From contig NC_049994.1 in the NCBI RefSeq assembly GCF_000003815.2, positions 9,160,469 through 9,224,468 on the forward strand: a DNA stretch of 64,000 bases, given 5' to 3'. Made by a program: the position numbers and the translations under genes. This document shows, in pieces, positions 23,601 through 34,594 of the stretch. Under the pieces are notes generated by a model. The model did not search any database and was not told the DNA's origin. It worked only from the letters and a program-made list of their open reading frames with translations. Origin of the DNA: Branchiostoma floridae (lineage: Eukaryota > Chordata > Leptocardii > Amphioxiformes > Branchiostomatidae). The first letter of the stretch is position 1. Every line of letters begins with the position of its first letter.

Positions 23601-26120
23601 TTCCATAGAGATGTTCTTTTCACCCAGACATACAATAGATGATTAAATTTTGTAACCATCACTTACCAGACTTTCCTCTGGGTGAAACTCCACCTCCAAA
23701 TATGGTACAGGCTTGGCTGGTAGAGTCAGTCCACTATCACACAGAGGGGGGACAGACACTCTCAGAGAGGGACCAGCTTGTTCCTTTACGGTATCCACAA
23801 CTTGCCCATCTCTGTCTTTACTGCCAGTGGTATCAGCCTCCAGGATGTGCTTCTCTGTGCCGCTAGCTTCTGCTGTTTTCTTATTTTCTGATTTGTCTGT
23901 CGTTTTGCTGTCTGTGGCATCAACACAGCAATCTGATGCAGTGTTCTCAGTTTGTGGACCTGTACTTTGCTTGGTAGTACTAATAACACCACCTTTGTTT
24001 TCCAGTTCAATACTGTGTGTAACTGCCTCTGCTACATCAGTATGAGCCATACTAGTCCTATCATTTGTGCTGTCTTCATAACTTTTAACAATTTCTTTGT
24101 TTTTAAAATCAGACTGAATCTCAATGACTTTTTCTGGATTATCATCATGTTGTCCATTAATTTCTGTTTCCCCTGTTCTTCCATCCTTCATATCAATCTT
24201 TCCTTCTGTTTCTCCACTACTATCCTGAACTACAGAGTTTGGGACACCTCCTGGTGCATGTTTATTGTCTGTGGTCTCCATGGATACAGTTTCCCCGGCA
24301 ACAGTGCAGCTCTCAGGCGGCAGACCCAGCTGTTTGCGCACTGCCGTCCATAACCCCTCTATCCAGGGGTCTACCACAATCTCCAGACTGAAAAAAAAAA
24401 TGAAACACTTATTACCTGCAGTTGGTCAAACCTATTTCTACATAAAAGCATGGAGATTAGGAAAATAACATCCTCCAATCTGACATAAGATTGCAAAACC
24501 TGAATCTTTAAGTACTAGTGCACTGTACATCTGCAGGGGTCTGTCAACCCTCTACTAACTAAATTCCGAAAGGCAGCTACTATGTATTATGTCAAATTGG
24601 GATATGCATAACACTAAATCGTCCAAGTGTCCATTATGCTATACGTAGAATACACTGAATACACTCTACATTCGATCTATGTGGAATTAAATGGCTGATT
24701 ACACAGGCAGGCCACCATCTACGTCCCAGGTCCTGCTAGAGAGAGCATCATGATGCTACACTGTGCTTTACTTGCAACTGTGGAGTATGATTTGTAAAAA
24801 TTGATGAACTTACTACATCCTGTGTTCTTAAATGTTATACAAGTTGAAGTTCATGTCGGAGCCAAATTTTTACCCTTATCCATACATTCCATTCCGTCTG
24901 CACTACAAACAGTGGACGTGTTGTTTCCTAGCTCTCACTTACCCCACAGCATCATCTGCATACCCCGTAGGGTAGAATGGTTTGGCCCCCAGCTCTTGTA
25001 GTCTCTTGTCCAGAGTTTTAGGACAGTTACAGAAGTTGGTGTAGTTGGAGTCTCCTAAACCTGCATTAAACATATAAAACTTAATAACACATTGTTGCAG
25101 GTAAATATTAAACAAGACATCAATTAGCATAAAGATATGACAGTGTAGCACTTGGAAGGATGTTGGATATACATAATGTTGCTGAAGACACAGAAAAAAA
25201 CATTGTTACAAATAAAACTCAAACTAGAAAGGCATCAATTAACCTAAAGATATGACAATGTAGCGCCTGGAAGGGCGTTTGGTATACAAAATGTTAGATA
25301 CAGAAAACAAAAATGATACGGACCTAAAACTGTGAAGCTGAGGTGAGCTAAGTGATCTGAAGGCAGTGTCTTCTTCTTCAGCCTGCGGAAGAACTTTGTG
25401 GCATTGTCTGGTGGGTCTCCGTCTCCGGTGGTGGAGCACACGAACACAACACACGACTCCTTTGTCACATCAAACTGTGGGGTGAATAAGGGAAAATATG
25501 GAAATACATAAATGATAAAGCATGTTTAATGCCAGACTAAGTACTTCAACTCCCCAGCTTGAGGTCTCATCCTTCAAAGTTTCCAAGAAGGCCCATTGCT
25601 TTTAAAAAAAGCCACTAGGGGGCTCAAACCTACACCAAAGAATCTTATTATCAAGCACAGCTTCTTGAACTTATACTGTCAAAATTATACAAACACACAT
25701 AACATCCTCAACCACTCCATCATTGCAAAAATGAAAACATAACCTTCTGGCAAAGGTAGTATGCATGCTACCACATCTTTTTCAGAAGAAAAAAATGGTC
25801 TAGCTTTCCAAATGGCCTTTTTTGACAGCTGCCATCCCATAATTAGAATCAACACTGTAAAATCTCCCAGGTGAGCACTACTTGCTGACCCGAGCGGGCG
25901 GGCAACACTTCCAACACCAACAACATAGGGCCTTTCCAATAGGATGGTTACCAAGCTGAACCTTTACCTTTTTCTCTGTGAGTTCCAGCCCAAACAGGTC
26001 GGTCCGGAGCCCGTGTCTCTCAGCGTTCTCGTGTATCTCCTCGGCGATGGCCTTCGCCTGGCCAGTCTGGGACCCGTACAGCAGGACCAGGCGGTTGTTC
26101 TGGGCCGGCATCATGGGCAT
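17621..26120 (-). CDS. MTRR: Methionine synthase reductase
   Basis: This NADPH-dependent diflavin reductase reactivates cobalamin-dependent methionine synthase. Sixteen exons on the - strand join in frame to 838 residues: 26120-25968, 25474-25324, 25060-24943, 24387-23667, 22753-22610, 21727-21642, 21286-21219, 21080-20992, 20702-20522, 20396-20354, 20131-19918, 19624-19506, 19217-19125, 18531-18340, 18052-17988 and 17700-17621. The FMN flavodoxin domain has [16 protein letters not shown] (14-29) and [12 protein letters not shown] Ser/Thr/Asp/Glu-rich linker (about 165-365) is longer than in vertebrates. The FAD domain has RPYS (579-582) and GVCTGWL (615-621). The NADPH domain has [11 protein letters not shown] (679-689) and [12 protein letters not shown], with the C-terminal aromatic in HYIEDIWT. 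An upstream 5' exon at 28095-28175 could add an in-frame N-terminal extension. The known human protein is about 700 aa; the excess is the linker. Confidence 0.95.
21900..21934 (-). ncRNA. Solo hammerhead ribozyme motif in MTRR intron 6-side sequence (Penelope type)
   Basis: The - strand reads CTGAAGA (21934-21928), the stem GGTGAC/GTCACC around a short loop, GAAA (21909-21906) and CGTC, then GGTGAGAATAAAGC. The order CUGANGA - stem II - GAAA - GUC and the AATAAA just after it match Penelope-type terminal repeats, like the pair at 3976 and 4787. No endonuclease or reverse transcriptase frame is nearby, so this is a solo terminal repeat or a very truncated copy. It lies in the intron between the exons at 22753-22610 and 21727-21642 and has the same strand as MTRR, so it would be present in the pre-mRNA. 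Confidence 0.7.
22394..22493. repeat. Perfect 20-bp inverted repeat with 60-nt loop in an MTRR intron
   Basis: The left arm GTCATGGAGGAGGCTGACAC at 22394-22413 recurs exactly as its reverse complement at 22474-22493. The loop is 60 nt. The hairpin is GC-rich in an AT-rich intron. No larger element with target duplication was found around it. Confidence 0.8.
22814..23522. mobile_element. Non-autonomous inverted-repeat DNA element with TA target duplication, MTRR intron 4
   Basis: The left end GAGTCAATTCCAAGTCACCG is mirrored at the right end by CGGTAATATGGAATTGACTC, with CCGAGA / TCTCGG continuing the match. TA is present outside both ends (22812-22813 and 23523-23524). The 709-bp interior is AT-rich, with many short TGTTCGAACA-like and GTTCTAAC words, and has no transposase frame. 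This fits a MITE-like element moved in trans; the superfamily is not determined. Confidence 0.7.
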
Positions 26121-26173
26121 TCTCCTGCTGGAGATATTTTGCAGTTTTGAAGCACAGATAGATAGCCTCCATA

Positions 26174-27378
26174 GGACGGTTATGATGTTGGGTTAGCAAA
26201 CCTGGCGGGCCCAGATTAGAATCCCGGAGCCAGGAGACTGTTTCCACTCGCTTCTATCTGAGTGCCAGCCTCTGTAGTGACTGCTGGCACAACCTTTAAC
26301 TGTTATGCTTGCTCAGTGGCGGCGGCACCGGGGGGGCAGGGGGGGCGGCTGCCCCCCCGAAAAATATGTTGGGGGGGCGTCGCCCCCCCAAAAAATCAAG
26401 CTGAAACCTTGTGTATTTTTTTGATGATGGAAATTTCATTCAATCAAACTAGTCTAACGTCAAAATTTACGCCTGAAAACGCAAGAAATGACGTTTCAGA
26501 GAGTCCCGATTTAAAAATTTCGCCAGAGTTCCCTTGTGACGACTCGCGTCTTCGGCCATGTCGGCGTAGGACAATATGTTGCGGGAGCGTCGCTCTCAAA
26601 AAACTTTTAAACTAATAGAAATTTAACTTTCGTACTTAGCTTAGTTTGCAAGCAGAATGTGGCCCTCAAATGCTGGAAATGACGTTTCAGGCGGTCAAGA
26701 TTTCAAAATTTTCTCCGGACCTCCCTAGCCGCGGATGACTAAGTGTGCCTCCGGCGCTCACAACGAAATGGTTGAGGCGTGGGTCATCGCCCCTTAAACA
26801 TCTTTCTTTGACAAAAATTGCATTAAATTTAGCATAGTCCCTCAGCAAAATTTGTCCCTCAAAATACAGAAAATGGGGTTTCAGAGGGTGCAGATTTTAA
26901 AATTTCCCCAGACCAACCTCGGACAGCTTGCACCTTCCGCACTCGAAATCGTGAATATATTTGGGGGGCATCGCCCTCGCTAAAACCATGTGTCTTTCTA
27001 ACAGAATTGCCATCAAAGTTAGCTTAGTCTCGCAGCAAAATTTGGCAGTCAAAACGCAGGAAATGGCGTTTTAGAGGGTCAAGATTTCAAATTTTCCCGG
27101 GGGAGCATGCCCCCGGACCCCCCTAGGATGGTCGCGCCTCCGGCGCGACAGGTAGTGCCTTCGGCACTACATGTGCGGCATAATTTTGTCAGTAAAAGTT
27201 CGCCCCCCCAAACGAAATTTGCTGCCGCCGCCTCTGTTGCTAATCCATGGTTAAGAAGCCAGCAGTCACTACAGAGGCTGGCACTCAGGCTACAAGATAG
27301 AGGCGTAGAAACAGTCTCCTGGCTCCCGGGGTTCGAATCCGGGCCCTCCAGTTTGCTAACCCAACATCATAACCGTCC
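26174..27378. mobile_element. 1.2-kb inverted-repeat DNA element in MTRR intron 1
   Basis: The first ~115 bases starting GGACGGTTATGATGTTGGG recur as reverse complement at the right end (ending CATAACCGTCC). They include the inner words GAGCCAGGAGACTGTTTC and TGCCAGCCTCTGTAGTGACT. TA flanks both ends (26172-26173, 27379-27380). There is no transposase. It lies only about 50 bp upstream of the MTRR start codon exon, between that exon and the 5' exon at 28.1 kb. A second element is nested within it. Confidence 0.8.
26314..27236. mobile_element. Nested 0.92-kb element with CAGTGGCGGCGG ends and four internal tandem units
   Basis: The left end CAGTGGCGGCGGCA and right end TGCCGCCGCCTCTG are inverted repeats. 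TTGCT is present immediately outside both (26309-26313 and 27237-27241), a 5-bp target duplication. Subterminal G- and C-runs form a palindrome. Inside are four diverged units of about 185-208 bp beginning near 26365, 26573, 26765 and 26950. Each has a GGGGGCGTCGCCCCC-like hairpin and ends with GAAATGACGTTTCAGAGGGT-like sequence. There is no transposase. I do not assign a superfamily. Confidence 0.75.
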
Positions 27379-28094
27379 TACTGTTACAGTTTTCCTGCTG
27401 ACCTGTCCACCATAAATTCATACGATGCCAATATGATTTTGGAATGTATTGCTATTGTACTATCCACAGGACTATCCATCGAATCATACCGCTACATTGC
27501 GCTAGTAAATAGATGTTGGGTAGGACAGGTAACACGTTAACAGTTACTAACTTAAAACGTACTTTCAACTTTCATTTCCATGAGTATCCTCGAATAGCTC
27601 CTATTGATTGTTTACAAAATAACACCATGTCAAACAAACAAGGTTTTTATTTATATATATTTACAATTTTAACTTGAAACCGTCCAATGATTATAAGGTG
27701 ACTATAGTGAAAGTTGCTATTGTGTCTGTCAAAATACTAGTAATGTGGCAACGGTGCTAAACCGGAAGTGTGGCGCGGGGGGGGGGGGGGGTTAGAGTTT
27801 GTCGGCGCTGTAGATGATCCCTTGAGATTACTAGTAGTTGTGTACGTGTGTGAAATTAGGATCAGATCGACAAGTTGTCTGCGTCACCTAACCGATGATG
27901 TTTCAAGAGGGTTATCATCATCCTGCCTGATGTGCTAGGTAACGTTATAAACTGAAGGCCGAAGCTGCCAGGTTTCCAAGAGCAGCGTGGCACTGCTATT
28001 ATTCAACGTTAACGATAGGCTTGAGAATAAATCGTTTCCAGTTTGAACAATTACCAATATTAACACCATACCAATCAAAATATTGTCTACTTAC

Positions 28095-28216
28095 CAACAA
28101 TAACAGCGAAAAACGACGTTTATTAGGTGCAGGCGCGAACGCATCCACCACCCATCAAGAGCAAATGCGAAAATGACGAAACTCCGTCGGCTGCTCTTTA
28201 TATAATCTAATTGGCC
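28095..28216 (-). promoter_or_regulatory. MTRR: Probable MTRR promoter, 5' exon and upstream ORF
   Basis: On the - strand, CCAAT (28214-28210) and TATATAAAG (28204-28196) precede a stretch ending in a strong donor (GTAAGT directly after 28095). Two start codons lie in the exon. ATG at 28155 opens a 10-codon upstream ORF ending TAA at 28123. ATG at 28144 opens MRSRLHLINVVFRCY and stays open through the donor. Joined to an acceptor just before the canonical MTRR start (CCAG at 26128, or CAG three bases later), this frame runs into MTRR. It would add an Arg-rich leader, as in mitochondrial isoforms of MTRR elsewhere. Splicing is inferred. Confidence 0.55.
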
Positions 28217-29772
28217 ACCGCCTAAAAGCGCTAAGAAGAAATCTACAATGTCTGATGCTTACTTTGCAATCAGAGATAGTTACATTGATACATAAAGATA
28301 TCAGATTTATTGTACAGAAAAAGGTGGGTATTGATTAATCTTCTGTGGCCGTTAATCCTGACGATAAATTTAATATATTTTTGTGACATTTGTATGTTGT
28401 GTAAGTGGGGTCAAAAGTCAAACTTAGTGTGAAAGGATAAGTTTTGACAAGGCTTCTTGGTTTTGGAAGCTTAATCCAGTCTTGTCGGCTCAGTCAGCCT
28501 CCAACGGTCGCTACCCCGTTGGCAGAAGAAGGCCCCAAGCTAAAGTTATGGTCTCAGGCACTTTCTAAACATCCATTCCTAACATTTTGCTATGTTGGTA
28601 GTGTTTGCTATCAACCTACGTGGCAGTGGGGACCCCTAGCAGTTTGTGTAATCATTGCAGGTCGACAGTGCGTGAAGTTTTGAGTAGAACTCTACTTTAT
28701 ATGTTTAATATGCTCTACCTATAATAATAGGTCTTGATTGGCCTCCGTTCGTCTAAGCAAGGATGTTCTGCTATATCATCCTTGGTTTAAGTAGATGTTG
28801 ATTAAAGCATTTATTATTTGTGCAGGCTCGCAAGTTTCCGAAAACCACGCCTTCCGCACTAGGTGCAGTACCGACAGTGATTAATAGAAGTCGCTTTTGA
28901 TCCACACAATGGGAGCTGATGATGCCTTCTCAAAACAAAACGTAAGCACTAAAAAGCAGCCTCATGCAGGATTGATCCAACCATGAACGTTTGGTTATTC
29001 CCGCCCTATTTTTTCTCAGCTTTCACCGTAGGAAAAAAAATCCGAGTCATAGTTTCTGTTCAAGGTGAGAGGATTTCATGGTCTATAATGGTTGTTAATT
29101 CTTCCTTCTTCCTTCCTTCTTATAATAAAGATAATGTTGGATAAGTTAAATTTGACTCCTAAGGAAATTCTGTCTGAAAGAAAGTCTTGGATTCACATAT
29201 TGCAAAAAAAAACACATTCCATAATTATGTGTAAAATTAAAATTCTTCAAAGATAATTTGCATTTAACACAACAATTAAGTTAACTTTTTTTGTTGGAAT
29301 GAATGCTGCACATAACGAATAAATAAGGTTTGGCACATGAAAACATTAACATTTAAATCTATTTGCACTTAAGCTACCAACATCAAATAAGAAATGTACC
29401 GTATAATGGAGACGGTGCAGATTCTAAGCATTTCTAAAGCAATTTCTTAGATACATTGTAGTCCATGCTTATTCAGCTATTTTTACAAGGACAAATTTAG
29501 CAGTAGAAGGAGAAAGTAGGTTTTCTCAGTGTTTTAAGTTTGCAATGAAAACAATTCTTTACTGTATAGTACAAATGTAGTAATAACTGTAATTGACTCA
29601 AACTGCATTGTGAATTTGTGGTGCAGAGGTCACTGCAAAAAACACAAAAATAAAAAAATGCAAACATTTCAAGATTTATAGTGATGAATAAGCTTTATTA
29701 AAATTTATTAACAATGATGAATCTGTGGCTAATTGTGATATTCCTTATCAAAATACAACACTATGAAGTCAT
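28217..29772. other. Intergenic region between MTRR promoter and PPCS 3' end
   Basis: No gene is recognised. It contains a copy of the dispersed ~160-bp repeat (29502-29675). TTTATT at 29694-29699, AATAAA on the - strand, would end PPCS about 75 nt after its stop codon. Confidence 0.5.
29502..29675 (+). repeat. Dispersed ~160-bp repeat, third copy
   Basis: It has GCAGTAGAAGGAGAAAG, TCTCAGTGTTTTAAGTTTGC, TGGTGCAGAGGTCACTGC and GCAAACATTTCAAGATTTA in the same order as the copies at 2453 and 5023. It is the best preserved of the family here. Confidence 0.65.
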
Positions 29773-32700
29773 CTATGTTCCCTGACAGAATGTCTCATGT
29801 CTTCTGACGAGGTCTGCGATGATTTTCTCCTCTATCTCCATCCCAGCTTCCAGCTCCGAGTCTGACATCATCACAACCTCCTCATCCTCTCTGGTTACTA
29901 TGGTTACGGTCTTCTTTCTTGTCTCGAGGATGTTGGCGATGACGACCTTGAGAACAGATGGAAGAATAGCAGTTGATTCATCCCTGCATTTTGTAATCTT
30001 CTCTCTTAAAGTCATGCTCATAAGTCATTGCTGTGACCTCATTGGTATAAGATAGCATCTGGAGTGATAGCATATGATTTGAGAAAGTAGCTTACAACAT
30101 CTCTATCCTCTGAAACAATGGAGGCTTGCCTATGCATTGGATCTGGGTGAATAGAATGCTGCAAGGCAGTAGGTATGATCTGTGATGAGGGGGATACACA
30201 CTTAGTCATGTTTAAGACTACAGTACATCCATGCCACTAAAGCGCCACCTAGCAGTTGGAATTAAAACCAGGCAGTGCTGCCAAAAGGAATGTTGGCATA
30301 TGTCATGAAGAGAAAGCATGTTAACCAATAGTCGTTTCTGAAAAGTAAACTTTTTCCTACAATTCCATACCTGATGACTGTACTTCTGCAGCGCTTGTTT
30401 TGCCTTTTTGATGAGAATGCTGGTGTCAGTCTCCAGCTGTGGGTGTCAATAGATAAGGAACAAATATGAGTGGATGTAGCTGTAGAAACAAATCACACTT
30501 AGAGGCACTGAACTTTCTACATGAAATGTTATCTACCGGTAGTAGGTTCCAAAATCATATCCAGTTGCTTGAGTTTCTGCTTTTTGGCATACCGGTAGTA
30601 CATTCATATAAAAAATTGCTACATTGTCTACTTGTAACTTTGTGACCTGTCCATGCTGTGAGACAGAGACAATGAACTGACCACAGGAGAAGCCAATAAG
30701 GGAAGTCAGTACTGACCTATTGATTGTACTTCAAATATGTAAAAAAAGAATCTACACCATCTCTTTGTATGTGATGGTAAACATTGTATTAGACAACACA
30801 ACAATTCACAATCATGAGATTACCTGGGAAAGCAGAATGAAGCACTTTACTCTCTATATATAAATAAAGATCATAAACTCTCACAGAAGCTGAGTACTTT
30901 GAAAGAAGATAGTTATTGGATGGACCAACTACTCTTAAGTAGCATACAATAGGTGGGGCTAAATCCCAAGGGTCTGGAAAGGCTGCCATTTGGCATTTAC
31001 TCAAGTGACCTCAATATGACTAGATATCTCCTACTGTTGTGCCCAATAAAAGGGCACAACATACAATGGGAGATCTAGAAAGAGCAGCCTTGAAATACCT
31101 CAGTCTGTAATAAGGAAGTTGAGACTGTACCTTAAAGGAGACAGTGAAGGCTTGAGGAGCCCACTCCTTAACCAGTGGAGACAGCATCTTGGGTGTCATC
31201 TGCATGGTGATCTGTAAAGGCCCATCGGCTGACTGGATCTTGTGCTCAGGCTGTAGGGAAGAAGGGGAGTATGCTTAACAATTAGATATTTAAAAGAATA
31301 CAGGGGTACGACCACCCCCAGAGAATGGAAGAAAAGTGGCACAGAAAGAACCCATGTGGATGATCCCGGAGGAGATGGACTGACAACATGAGGGAAGATC
31401 TTAATCTCCTTGAGTCTCAACCTACACAGGGACTACCCTTAAGACAGATGTTCTTGGTGAGCTGTCATCTTAAGCCCTCACCTGACAATCAGATGTTTCA
31501 GACACTATCCTGTGTCTTTCATCAGTGACACATTTTAAAGCAACTTTTAAGATCGTTTTTAAAGTGAAGTCCAGACTCACAAGCTCCTTGTGTGGAATGT
31601 AGAAGTCTGACACAGCAGCAGCAAGATAGAGCATGGCTGTCGGCCCGATGGGAGTGAAGGCCTCGGCCGCAGCCCTCAGCAGGTACAGGTAGTCAGACAG
31701 GGACAGGAAACTGATGGACAGGAGAGTGTCGGTGTCTCTAACCCGCTGGTATCCCTGCATGACTCTTACAAGCTGGGAAGTCTCCTTTGGATCAACTGGG
31801 AGGAATACAAGGTGTAACATTCATGCTATTGTAACAACACTTCACATCATTACTATTAGAGTAGAGTAGAGTTCTTATGTTGGATAGGAGTATCACTCCA
31901 GTTGGAACCGCTCCTCTTGAACTCACTTTTCCTACTATAGTACTAATGACTTAGCCTGGTAATGGTATCCATTACTACTCTAGCTCCCTTTGCTCCTCTG
32001 ATTGCCTCCATATGCAGAATAGTCTGGTACCTGTTAGAAGAGGAATGACTGGTATTTGAATATTGCCAAAAATATAGGAAAGAATTTTGATTGGCTCAAA
32101 GTTGTACAGTCCTTGCAATTGCATAGTAGAGGGTTTCACACAGGCATTCGGAAGTTTGAGAAACTTTTCACCAAAACAAACATCAAGACCAATGATGTCT
32201 TTGTACTGCTTGATGATCAAAACATACACCATCAGAAAGTCAGACTCTATCTGTTTGTGAATATGTCAAAATCATGCCCTTTAGATTGTAGGTACCTTGT
32301 ACACCTGTCCTGCCATCTGCTGTGGTTGTAAGACTAAGCAGGTCCAGGAAGTTGACCCTTGAGAAGTGCCTGGTGAAGGGTTCCAGGGAATTCAGTCTAT
32401 GCAGGAAGATCACAGCATAACCCTGTGCCAAAAAGTTTCTGAAAACAGCAGTCAAGGGTGCTCTGGAAACTTTTACCATGACTGCTATTTACTGTATCTA
32501 TCCGGGTCCCCTTTAACAATTATATACATTTCATTACATACTTGGACTGTGTTAGACAGGAATTTCAAACATAAAATAGTGATACTGCACATGGGGTTTT
32601 GTTCAACATAAACATTCTAATATTATAATAATAACATGAACCAAATTTCTTTCTAATACAATTGTCAGAGGATACTCAGCAGAGACAGAGCCTCTGGTTC

Positions 32701-33406
32701 CCACACTGAAGTTGTCGATGAAGCGCACTGTCCTGCTCTCCAGTGGTACTCTGGTACCTCCTGACTGGAACGGCAAAAACAACAAGACAAAGGAGACGTT
32801 ACATGTAACACTAACAGTGTACTCTCCAAGCATCTGGGTTAGGTTGGGCGGATTGTTTTGGATTGTTATGTTGTTTTCTTTTATCTAGCACTACTGAAAA
32901 TATAACCTTCATGAATATTTCATGGGGGTAACAACAGAAAATCATAAACAGACGTCCAAGACGAGCCGTGGCCCAAATGTTTCAACCTCCTTGTTTATGA
33001 TTATAAAGGTCACACGACATAATAATTGTATGCATTGTTACAAGCAACTGCAAGGGGAAACATTATATAAGAGGGTGACGGACTTGACACCATTAACAGT
33101 GCAAGAAATGAATTATATGAAAGCAATCACATGAAAAGTAGCTGTTTAAATCTGAAACCGTATTCAGCTATTAATGTTTGAAGTTGCAGAAAGCGCATTT
33201 GCCCCGCCCCTTTTACCCGACCAGACAAAGACTGATTTGTTGCGACCTCGACCAAATCAAGAGCCAACGGCTATACGTACAGTTACGAGGACAAGTCTTC
33301 TTCCGTCCTTAGAGTGTCTACTGACGAATTCCTGGATCCGTGTCTTGTTTTCGTCGTATTTTTCCGGAGGGTTCGAGCCCTCGAAATATGTTGTCCAGTC
33401 TGCCAT
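29773..33406 (-). CDS. PPCS: Phosphopantothenate-cysteine ligase
   Basis: This enzyme catalyses the second step of coenzyme A synthesis, the nucleotide-dependent ligation of 4'-phosphopantothenate with cysteine. Seven exons on the - strand join in frame to 310 residues (human 311): 33406-33281, 32764-32676, 32438-32296, 31795-31581, 31250-31131, 30436-30371 and 29946-29773. Family motifs are [11 protein letters not shown] (42-52), [10 protein letters not shown] (59-68), [41 protein letters not shown] and [10 protein letters not shown]. The start ATG lies in CAAAATGGCAG, with no competing upstream ATG in frame. The gene is intact. It is divergent from ALG6, with about 1.2 kb between the start codons. 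Confidence 0.96.
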
Positions 33407-34594
33407 TTTGGGTCAAAGGTTGTCTTTCGCAGAGTACATTTTGACATATAGGGGTATGTCACAAGTTATTGGGTGTAAAATCCTACAGCAAATGGGCACA
33501 TTACATCAATGATCACTAATGCAATCATCTATTAATTTATTTCATAAACTTTAAAGATATTCTAATGACATTTTAAGAAGACAACAGTTAGACTAAAATC
33601 CACCAACTTCCCCCTAGAAAAATAGTGTGGTAGCCCAGCACACAGGTGGTACATGTGACCTTTGATCCAAGAACAGACGTCTGGGGGAAAGAGTGCCAGA
33701 AAGCCGAGGTGAAAGCATCGTCAAGGTTTTACTAAAGTAAGTTGCATTCGTGTTTACAAACATGACATCCTAAGCACAATATCAGCACAATTCGAAGATC
33801 ATCGTCACTGGTCATATCTTTCCAGAAACACACAAAATTTGTCTTCGAAGTTCGTACTTTGAAGTTCGTACTTAAAATGGTACCTGCATACCATCTTCAG
33901 TCAAGTATGGAGTCGTCTCCTGTCGTGGACTGATCTAGTCACTTCATGATCAAGACTAGGCGTCAAAATGCATTATATCTTCCCAGAATCTATCCAGTTA
34001 GATCTTGAATTTGGTTGTTGTTGTTGTTGTCTCTGCAGTAGTAATCCGCTTGGTTCGTCGGATGATGGTCACATGTGCTGTCTTTACTCTCGCTGCTTTC
34101 TTGCTGTTTATTGTACTGCTTTTGACCACTCTGGTAGGGAGTTCCAATTTCTAAACTGGTCTTGTGCTAAAGGCCTGAGCTGTGCCCTAGTTCATGACTT
34201 TGCAAGGGGAACCATCATTTACAGGGGTATGCAGGGCTCATGGGAATTTATGCCTTTGTTCTCAGACATTCTGAAGTTAACATTTAGCAAGAGAAGTCAA
34301 GTACCAGTAGAAAACAATGGGCTAAGAGGAAAACTTGAATCTTAACATATTAGTTACTCTCTGACATTGTGTGTAACAATTCACCAAGGTACACTACTAG
34401 TCACTAGTCCCCCTCACAAGTTGTTTTCATGTTAATATTCCAGTTCAGCACTGCCTTCTAAAATCTGAGAACAAGCAACTAAATTGGCATGGCCTCAAGT
34501 AGTAAGAATGACATATCAACTTAAGATGTAACAGTATTATATGAAACCATTATATCCTATCTTCAGGCTCATCCTCTCTCTGAGAAATCCCACC
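33407..34594. promoter_or_regulatory. Divergent PPCS/ALG6 intergenic region with probable ALG6 5' exon
   Basis: The two genes are transcribed away from this 1.2-kb interval. A strong + strand donor (CTAAAGTAAGTTG, GT at 33737) followed by an acceptor TATCTTCAG ending at 34566 suggests an ALG6 5' noncoding exon near 33.7 kb. If so, the transcription starts of the two genes would be only a few hundred bases apart, as in a shared promoter. The frame at 33968-34345 has no recognisable similarity and would lie inside the intron. Confidence 0.5.

Noticed and set aside
27320-27345. GTTCGAATCC pol III B-box-like word
   Set aside because: It lies in the inverted end of a DNA element, no cloverleaf can be drawn, and the other end of the element has lost the motif.
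28915-28960. CTGATGA followed by stem-like sequence and AAAACG, resembling a hammerhead ribozyme
   Set aside because: The obligatory GAAA is missing and no GC-rich stem II can be drawn, unlike the three accepted motifs.
33968-34345. 125-codon + strand reading frame before ALG6
   Set aside because: Composition is unlike a conserved protein (a Cys run from GTT repeats), no family is recognised, and it lies in the probable first intron of ALG6.
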